This document shows, in pieces, positions 58,686 to 64,000 of a DNA stretch of 64,000 bases. Under the pieces are notes generated by a model. That model had not been told where the DNA came from and ran no database searches. It saw only the letters and a program-made list of their open reading frames with translations. The first letter of the stretch is position 1; every line of letters begins with the position of its first letter. This DNA comes from JAPLST01 sp964397565 (lineage in GTDB: Bacteria > Auribacterota > UBA3054 > JAPLST01), in contig CAYNJC010000016.1 in assembly GCA_964397565.1 (NCBI GenBank), forward strand, positions 1-64,000, read 5' to 3'. The translations under genes were made by a program, and so were the position numbers.

Positions 58686-60596
58686 ATGGCTCAAACTATT
58701 GCTGAACGTCCGCTGATTGGTGTTGGCACACTTAATATAAGTGACCGCGGTCGCGAACTGGTCATGGATGCGCTGTTGCACAATCGCCTGTCCTACGGTC
58801 CATACTGTCGAAAATTCGAGAGCGAATTCGCCAAGGTACACGGGGTAAAATACGCTGTCTTAAGCAACAGTGGGACGAGCGCGCTGCATGTGGCCTTGGC
58901 GGTTATGAAGGAAATGCACGGCTGGGCGGATGGCGACGAGGTGCTGGTGCCTGCGGTGACGTTTGTGGCCACGGTGAACATTGTCTTGCACAATCGCATG
59001 ACCCCGGTGTTGGTTGATGTAGATCCGCTGTATTATGAAATGGACCCGGCCTTGATCGAGCAGAAAATCACGCCGCGTACACGGGCGATTATTCCCGTGC
59101 ATTTGTTTGGTCAGCCGGCGGATATGCAGCCGATCCAGGATGTCGCGCGGAGACACCGGCTGAAGATCATCGAAGACTCGGCCGAGACGATGTTTGCGCG
59201 CTACCGCGGGACCTACGTGGGTGGGCTGGGCGACATGGGCTGTTTCTCCACCTATATTGCTCACTTGCTTACGACCGGTGTGGGCGGCTTTACCACAACG
59301 AATAATCCCGACTACGCCGTGCGCCTGCGCTCGCTGGTGAACCACGGGCGCGATTCGATCTACATCTCGATTGATGACGACGACAATCTTTCATCGGAAG
59401 AACTGAAGATGGTGATTGCGCGGCGTTTCTCGTTTGTCAGCGTCGGACATAGCTTCCGCGTCACGGAAATGGAAGCGGCGCTGGGTGTGGCGCAACTGGA
59501 AGAATGGACAGCCATGATTGCGAAACGGCGGGCGAATGCCGCCGCGCTCACGAGAGTGCTCGCGGATATGCAGGAGCGTATGCAGCTCCCGGCCATCCGC
59601 GCGGGGAACGAGCATTCGTTTATGATGTATCCGATTGTGCTGCGCGACATGCCCAAGAGCGATCTGGTCAACTGGCTGGAGCAGCGTGGCATTGAGACGC
59701 GCGACATGCTGCCGCTGACGAATCAGCCGGTCTACAATAGTGTGCTGGGCGTGCGTGAGGATGAGTACCCGGTGGCGCAATGGATCAACACCAATGGCTT
59801 CTATATTGGAAGCCACCAGGATTTGACGGACGGGGATATCGAGTATATGGCGGAGACATTTCGCGCGTTTTGGAAGGAGCGCGCGGCGGGCGTGCGGACG
59901 CGGCCGTCGGCCACGCTGGTGCTGGTGACCAATGCCGCCTGGCAGGCGCCCGCGCGTGTCTTTGATGACATCCCCTTGGAATACTTTGAGGAGGTCGTGG
60001 TCATCAATGCCGGCAGCGCTGCAGCAGTTACTATCCCCGCGCTTGCCGACGGCATTGCGGTGCGGCAAGCGACCGTTCCGTACAACGATGTCGTGCGCCG
60101 GGTGATAGATGGCACACTGCCGATCGGCAGTGAATATGCAGTGTTTTTCGTTGCCGACGGACGGCAGAACGCCGCCGAGATCGGGCGGCTTCTGATGCAA
60201 GTGATGCGCGGTTATGATCTTGTGGTTGGCTCGCGATTTATGGCTGGCGGGGCGCGCTGGGACACACAGCGCACCATTTCGCTGCGCAGCGCCGGCAACC
60301 GCTTTTTTACGTTCTTGGCAAATATGGTGTTCCCAGGCAATCTCAGCGATGCACTCCACACGCTGCGGGCGGTTCGGCTCGCGCGCTTGCGGGAAGTTCA
60401 GCCAGAAACGCGCCTGCTGGCAGCCATGTACCGCATGTCGCTGCATGCGCTGCGCTGCAACTGGCGGGTTGCCGAAGCACCCAGCGTCGAGTATGCAAGT
60501 CAAACATCGCGGGAGCGGCGCGCGGCCTATCGGAGTACTGCGCGCTTGCTGTGGGTCTTGTTCAAGGAATACCGTCTCACGCGACGCAAACGCTGA
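58686..60596 (+). CDS. DegT/DnrJ/EryC1-family PLP enzyme fused to a GT2-like domain, catalytic Lys replaced by His
   Basis: A 636-residue two-part protein. Residues 1-405 are a DegT-family sugar aminotransferase fold (LSYGPYCRKFESEF, LSNSGTSALHVAL, PVHLFGQPADM, EDSAETMFARY). Where the PLP-binding Lys is expected, the sequence is CFSTYIAHLLTTGVGG, with His193 in its place. A His at this site is known in the dehydratase ColD and in some uncharacterised relatives, so ordinary transamination is doubtful. Residues about 420-636 resemble part of a dolichyl-phosphate-mannose-type glycosyltransferase (VADGRQNAAEIGRLL, DLVVGSRFMAGG, SAGNRFFTFLANMVFPG). It heads an operon for a nucleotide-sugar or surface glycan. 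Confidence 0.82.
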   Translation: MAQTIAERPLIGVGTLNISDRGRELVMDALLHNRLSYGPYCRKFESEFAKVHGVKYAVLSNSGTSALHVALAVMKEMHGWADGDEVLVPAVTFVATVNIVLHNRMTPVLVDVDPLYYEMDPALIEQKITPRTRAIIPVHLFGQPADMQPIQDVARRHRLKIIEDSAETMFARYRGTYVGGLGDMGCFSTYIAHLLTTGVGGFTTTNNPDYAVRLRSLVNHGRDSIYISIDDDDNLSSEELKMVIARRFSFVSVGHSFRVTEMEAALGVAQLEEWTAMIAKRRANAAALTRVLADMQERMQLPAIRAGNEHSFMMYPIVLRDMPKSDLVNWLEQRGIETRDMLPLTNQPVYNSVLGVREDEYPVAQWINTNGFYIGSHQDLTDGDIEYMAETFRAFWKERAAGVRTRPSATLVLVTNAAWQAPARVFDDIPLEYFEEVVVINAGSAAAVTIPALADGIAVRQATVPYNDVVRRVIDGTLPIGSEYAVFFVADGRQNAAEIGRLLMQVMRGYDLVVGSRFMAGGARWDTQRTISLRSAGNRFFTFLANMVFPGNLSDALHTLRAVRLARLREVQPETRLLAAMYRMSLHALRCNWRVAEAPSVEYASQTSRERRAAYRSTARLLWVLFKEYRLTRRKR

Positions 60597-60620
60597 ACCT
60601 AGTGGCATGACACGGCCAAC

Positions 60621-61613
60621 ATGAGCTTCTGGAAAAACAAAAAAGTGCTGGTGACCGGTGGCTGCGGATTCGTTGGGTCGTTCTTGACGGAGATGCTGAT
60701 TGAGGCCGGCGCGCGGGTGCGCATCGCCGATCTGCAGCCTGAGGGCTGGCGTCAGTTTCTGGCGCCCCATCAAGCCGACTTCGAGTACTGCGCCGGCGAC
60801 CTGCGTGACGCAGCCTTTGCGCGCCAGGCATGCCGTGCGCAAGACCTGGTCATGCACTTGGCGGCCGTGGTCGGCGGCGTCGGCTACAACATCAAACACT
60901 CCGCGGACCTGCTCTACGACAACAGCCTGATGGCACTGCAGGTGATGGACGCCGCCGTGCGTGAGAAAGTCGGGCGGGTGCTGATTACCAGCTCAGCTTG
61001 TGTCTATCCGCGCTATTGCACCATACCAACGCCAGAAACCGAGGGATTCAAAGATATTCCCGAACCGACTAATCTTGGCTATGGTTGGGCAAAACGCTTC
61101 GCTGAAGTTGTCGGCGCATGTTATGCGGAACAACATGCCATTCAGGTGGCCATCGCGCGTCCGTACAATTGCTACGGGCCGCGCGACGATTTCCGCTGGG
61201 AAACGTCGCATGTCATCGCCGCCTTGGTGCGCAAAGTGGTCGAAGGACAAAACCCGCTTATTGTGTGGGGCGATGGCAGCCAGAGCCGCTCATTCCTTTA
61301 CGTCGAGGATTTTGCCCGCGGCCTGATGGAAGTCGCGGAGAAACATGCCCAATGCGATCCGGTCAACATCGGCGCCCAAGAAGAAGTGACGATCAAAGCG
61401 CTGATCGAGACGATTGTGGAACTGGCCGGCACACCCACGAAAATTCAGTTCGACACCAGCAAGCCAACCGGTCAGCCGCGGCGCTGCTGCGACGTTACCA
61501 AGCTGCGCGCTACGGTGGGCTATACGGCCAGCACGTCCTTGCGCGGCGGCCTGCGCAAGACCATCGCGTGGTACCGCCAACATCCTGAAACCCGCGACAA
61601 ACAAGAAGCATGA
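60621..61613 (+). CDS. NAD-dependent nucleotide-sugar epimerase/dehydratase
   Basis: A 330-residue short-chain dehydrogenase/reductase of the extended class. VTGGCGFVGS binds NAD, HLAAVVGG follows, and the active site is SSACVYP with YGWAK (Tyr-x-x-x-Lys). ARPYNCYGPRDD and GDGSQSRSFLYVEDFARG bind the nucleotide sugar. Details (VVGGVGYN, QPRRCCDVTKL) resemble GDP-mannose epimerase or GDP-fucose synthase relatives, but the sugar is not certain. It overlaps the next gene by ATGA. Confidence 0.87.
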   Translation: MSFWKNKKVLVTGGCGFVGSFLTEMLIEAGARVRIADLQPEGWRQFLAPHQADFEYCAGDLRDAAFARQACRAQDLVMHLAAVVGGVGYNIKHSADLLYDNSLMALQVMDAAVREKVGRVLITSSACVYPRYCTIPTPETEGFKDIPEPTNLGYGWAKRFAEVVGACYAEQHAIQVAIARPYNCYGPRDDFRWETSHVIAALVRKVVEGQNPLIVWGDGSQSRSFLYVEDFARGLMEVAEKHAQCDPVNIGAQEEVTIKALIETIVELAGTPTKIQFDTSKPTGQPRRCCDVTKLRATVGYTASTSLRGGLRKTIAWYRQHPETRDKQEA

Positions 61614-62293
61614 CGATCGAGCTCGTACTGTTCACCTATAACGAAATCGAGGGGAGCCGCGTCATTGTGCCGCGCATACCACGTGACCACGCCAACGCCA
61701 TATTTGCAGTTGATGGCGGCTCAACCGACGGCACGGTCGAGTACTTGGAGGCACAGGGCATACCGGTCTTGCGGCAGGGCGCTGATAAAGGCCGCGGCGC
61801 TGCGTTTCGCATCGCCTTTAAGCACACCAATGCCGACGCGCTCATCTGCTTCAGCCCCGACGGCAACGAAGACCCCGCGGATATTCCGAAGTTTCGTGGT
61901 CTGCTCGAAAAGGGCAACGATATTGTGATCGCGTCGCGCATGATGAAAGGTGCCTACAATGAAGAAGATGAGCACCTGCTGCGCTGGCGCAAATGGGCGA
62001 ACCTATCCTTTGGCTGGTTGGCCAACGTGTTTTTCAACAAGGCGGCATGGGTCAGCGACACAATCAACGGCTTTCGCGCCGTGCGCACGGCGGCCTTCGC
62101 GCAACTAAGTCCCGACGGTCCTGGCTATACGATTGAGTACCAGATGAGCATCCGGGCCATGAAGAAGCGCCTCCGCATTGTGGAATTCCCGACCCGCGAA
62201 GGCGCGCGTATTGGCGGCGAAAGCTACGCGAAATCGCTGCCCACCGGTTGTGCCTTCCTGAAACTCTTCTGGCGCGAACTATGGTTGCGCTGA
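61610..62293 (+). CDS. GT2-family glycosyltransferase (dolichyl-phosphate-mannose synthase-like)
   Basis: A 227-residue GT-A fold enzyme probably charging polyprenyl phosphate with a sugar. FTYNEIEGSRVIV, VDGGSTDGTVEYL, ADKGRGAAFRIAF, FSPDGNEDPADIPKF (metal-binding acidic motif) and VIASRMMKGA are in the usual order. No C-terminal membrane anchor is seen. It is a natural supplier of polyprenyl-linked sugar for the GT39-like enzyme that follows. Confidence 0.87.
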   Translation: MTIELVLFTYNEIEGSRVIVPRIPRDHANAIFAVDGGSTDGTVEYLEAQGIPVLRQGADKGRGAAFRIAFKHTNADALICFSPDGNEDPADIPKFRGLLEKGNDIVIASRMMKGAYNEEDEHLLRWRKWANLSFGWLANVFFNKAAWVSDTINGFRAVRTAAFAQLSPDGPGYTIEYQMSIRAMKKRLRIVEFPTREGARIGGESYAKSLPTGCAFLKLFWRELWLR

Positions 62294-62379
62294 CGGTGTC
62301 TGCCATAACCAGCACGCATCGTCGGCACACAGACGCAAGCCTAGTTGCATATAAATAAGGTTTTTGTAGTACTATCATT

Positions 62380-64000
62380 ATGATGAACCCAATGAATTCA
62401 ACTGGTAGCACGCCGACTGCAATGAAACCAGGTACGCGCAACTGGGGATTCGGTTTCTTTCTCATCGCGCTTGGCATTGTTGCTGCCACTATTCGCATCT
62501 GTCTTATTAACGCACATGTCCTGTGGATGGACGAATCACTGCAAGTGTGGTATTCGCTGCCTACCCGTTCGTGGAAGGAAGTGATGGAACTCGCGGCCCG
62601 TTGTTCCCAACCGCCTGCGTCGTTTTTTGCGCTGCACGCCGTTATGAAGATGTTCGGCATCGTGGAGTGGGCGGTGAAACTACCCGAACTCACTGCGGGT
62701 GTCTTGTCGGTTGTTCTCATAGGCATTTTGGGTGGGCAGCTCGTCAACAGACGGGTAGGCATGGCCGCCGCTGTAATGCTGGCACTATGTCCTTTTCATA
62801 TTGTGTACTCTCTTGAGGTACGCATGTATAGTATGCTGTGTTTTGCTACACTGCTCTATCTTCTGGCAGTGCGTGTATGTATGACACGCTTGAGTGTCAG
62901 CCACATTGTGTTTCTGCTCTTGGCCACTTTACTTGGTTTCAGTACCAATATGTTTTTCTTGTTCGTGGTGTTCCTCGCCAGTATTGCTCTTGGCCTTACG
63001 TACGGATTTCAGTTGAAGAGATGGGGAACTCTCGCCTCGCTTGGTTGTGTTGCGGGATTGTGTCTCGCGATCGTTTTTTTCTGGTATCGTTATTTGGGCT
63101 TGATCGGCCAGATGAACGACAGTAGTTACACTTCTCAGGGCGCGCTGGGTGTGTTTGCTCTCGATCATGTTCTGCTAGATACATTACAGGACTTCTTCTG
63201 TATACGTTACTATTTCACCTACGATCGCTGGATCGCGTATTTAGTGCTGGGGATGGTGCCGTGTTTATTCATGTTCAACGTCCGCCGGCATTATTTTCTG
63301 AAATGGCTTGTTGTCTTGTTTATAGCGGGCATTGTGCTGCAAGGATGGGTCTTCTCAAAACGGACAGGCGTGGTCTTCAAATCGCGCTATGTCATCTACG
63401 CGCTCCCCTTTGTCCTGCTCGGATGCAGTTATGTGATCGCCTGCCTTTCCGACTACCTCGTCATAGGAATTGCGTGGTTGGTGCTGCGTCTAAGACGAGC
63501 CGAACGCCGCGTGGCGCCTGGTCAGCATAGCATGATTGCATGGGCCTCGGCAGTACTGACGGTCACCGCCAGCATCGGACTGATGGCATGGACTGGATTG
63601 CCGGGGGCAAGGTTTGCCTACGGCAAACATTACGACAAGGCGCCCTGGGTGCTCGTTAGGCAGCGAGTCAGTGACCTTGCGTCGCAAACGCGGGTATACA
63701 TTGTATCCACAGTGCTATACGATCATAGTCCGTGGCTGTATTTCACGTACTTTCGGCCACTATCGAATGTCGTGTTTATTGCCGAAGAGAAACTGCAGTC
63801 TCATGCAGCCGAGGTACTCGCGGGCGAAGCGACCATTGTCATACTACGAAATCGTGACAAGGCGCCCTGCAACGAAGCTTTGTTTGCGAAATGTCCGGTG
63901 GACTATGGATATCCATCGATTGATATGTGGATCTATCGTGGCGCTGAAATGGCCCCCGCGACAAACCATATTGAACAACTCGTCAACTATTTCGGCAGCA
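62380..64000 (+). CDS. GT39/ArnT-like membrane glycosyltransferase (truncated by window end)
   Basis: An open frame from ATG 62380 (a second ATG is at 62383) runs without a stop for 540 codons to the window edge. The product is very hydrophobic, with about ten membrane segments (FLIALGIVAATIRICLI, IVFLLLATLLGFSTNMFFLF, ASLGCVAGLCLAIVFFWY). The first loop has WMDESLQVWYS, matching the Asp-Glu motif of PMT/ArnT/GT39 enzymes that transfer sugars from polyprenyl phosphate, and YSLEVRMYSML is a second family motif. A soluble periplasmic domain begins near residue 415. Codon use looks more AT-rich than upstream genes, hinting at transfer. Confidence 0.8.
   Translation, partial: MMNPMNSTGSTPTAMKPGTRNWGFGFFLIALGIVAATIRICLINAHVLWMDESLQVWYSLPTRSWKEVMELAARCSQPPASFFALHAVMKMFGIVEWAVKLPELTAGVLSVVLIGILGGQLVNRRVGMAAAVMLALCPFHIVYSLEVRMYSMLCFATLLYLLAVRVCMTRLSVSHIVFLLLATLLGFSTNMFFLFVVFLASIALGLTYGFQLKRWGTLASLGCVAGLCLAIVFFWYRYLGLIGQMNDSSYTSQGALGVFALDHVLLDTLQDFFCIRYYFTYDRWIAYLVLGMVPCLFMFNVRRHYFLKWLVVLFIAGIVLQGWVFSKRTGVVFKSRYVIYALPFVLLGCSYVIACLSDYLVIGIAWLVLRLRRAERRVAPGQHSMIAWASAVLTVTASIGLMAWTGLPGARFAYGKHYDKAPWVLVRQRVSDLASQTRVYIVSTVLYDHSPWLYFTYFRPLSNVVFIAEEKLQSHAAEVLAGEATIVILRNRDKAPCNEALFAKCPVDYGYPSIDMWIYRGAEMAPATNHIEQLVNYFGS

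Noticed and set aside
58463..58705. An 80-codon plus-strand frame ahead of the glycan operon
   Set aside because: It overlaps a repeat, the promoter and the start of the aminotransferase gene; no ribosome-binding site or family.

Overview
The window is high-GC DNA, densely coding on both strands, from a Gram-negative-type bacterium. Lipoproteins, RND efflux, HlyD adaptors, LPS-style sugar genes and a PEP-CTERM-like protein tail all point to an outer membrane. The mix of a secreted multi-module glycoside hydrolase, a sialate O-acetylesterase, a 2-oxoacid:ferredoxin oxidoreductase and a plant/treponeme-type phosphofructokinase suggests a fermentative or anaerobic polysaccharide degrader, possibly of the PVC group (Kiritimatiellota/Lentisphaerae-like). 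That placement is inference; no rRNA or tRNA gene was seen.

Layout. 1-8.8 kb: a secreted GH13 enzyme overlapping a HisKA-only protein, an MFS exporter and a sialate O-acetylesterase. 8.8-18.3 kb: phosphofructokinase, then two paralogous lipase-like hydrolases bracketing an RND efflux pair, probably one operon. 18.5-23.2 kb (minus): a phosphorelay operon of response regulator, hybrid kinase with Hpt, and a receiver-domain GspE/PilB ATPase with a variable repeat tail. 23.4-30.8 kb: housekeeping genes (rsmD, coaD, acyl-CoA synthetase, surE, dCMP deaminase), an amber-interrupted nuclease and a TSUP permease. 30.8-36.2 kb: a plus-strand run of lipoprotein, tlyA-like methyltransferase, nadK, a ferredoxin plus two subunits of an oxoacid oxidoreductase, and dapA. 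36.2-43.3 kb (minus): a 1,654-residue secreted cohesin-like/beta-helix protein and a MacB-type ABC pair.

43.6-50.4 kb is the most notable locus: a peptide secretion and signalling system. Four minus-strand genes chained by four-base overlaps (TPR histidine kinase, LuxR-type regulator, C39-peptidase ABC exporter, HlyD adaptor) stand divergent from a 51-codon gene for a double-glycine-leader peptide. The peptide gene has its own consensus promoter, Shine-Dalgarno site and intrinsic terminator, with direct and inverted repeats upstream. The predicted mature peptide is acidic with one cysteine, so a signal is at least as likely as a toxin. 50.4-64 kb: dnaE, a mutS2 lacking the Smr domain, a very hairpin-rich intergenic region, a DUF362 protein, and a cell-surface glycan operon running off the window end inside a GT39-like membrane glycosyltransferase.

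A recurring theme is promoter placement. At least nine genes have a sigma70-type -10 box (TTGACA-like -35 at exactly 17 bp, or an extended TGC -10) ending only 5-9 bases before the ATG, which predicts leaderless mRNAs.
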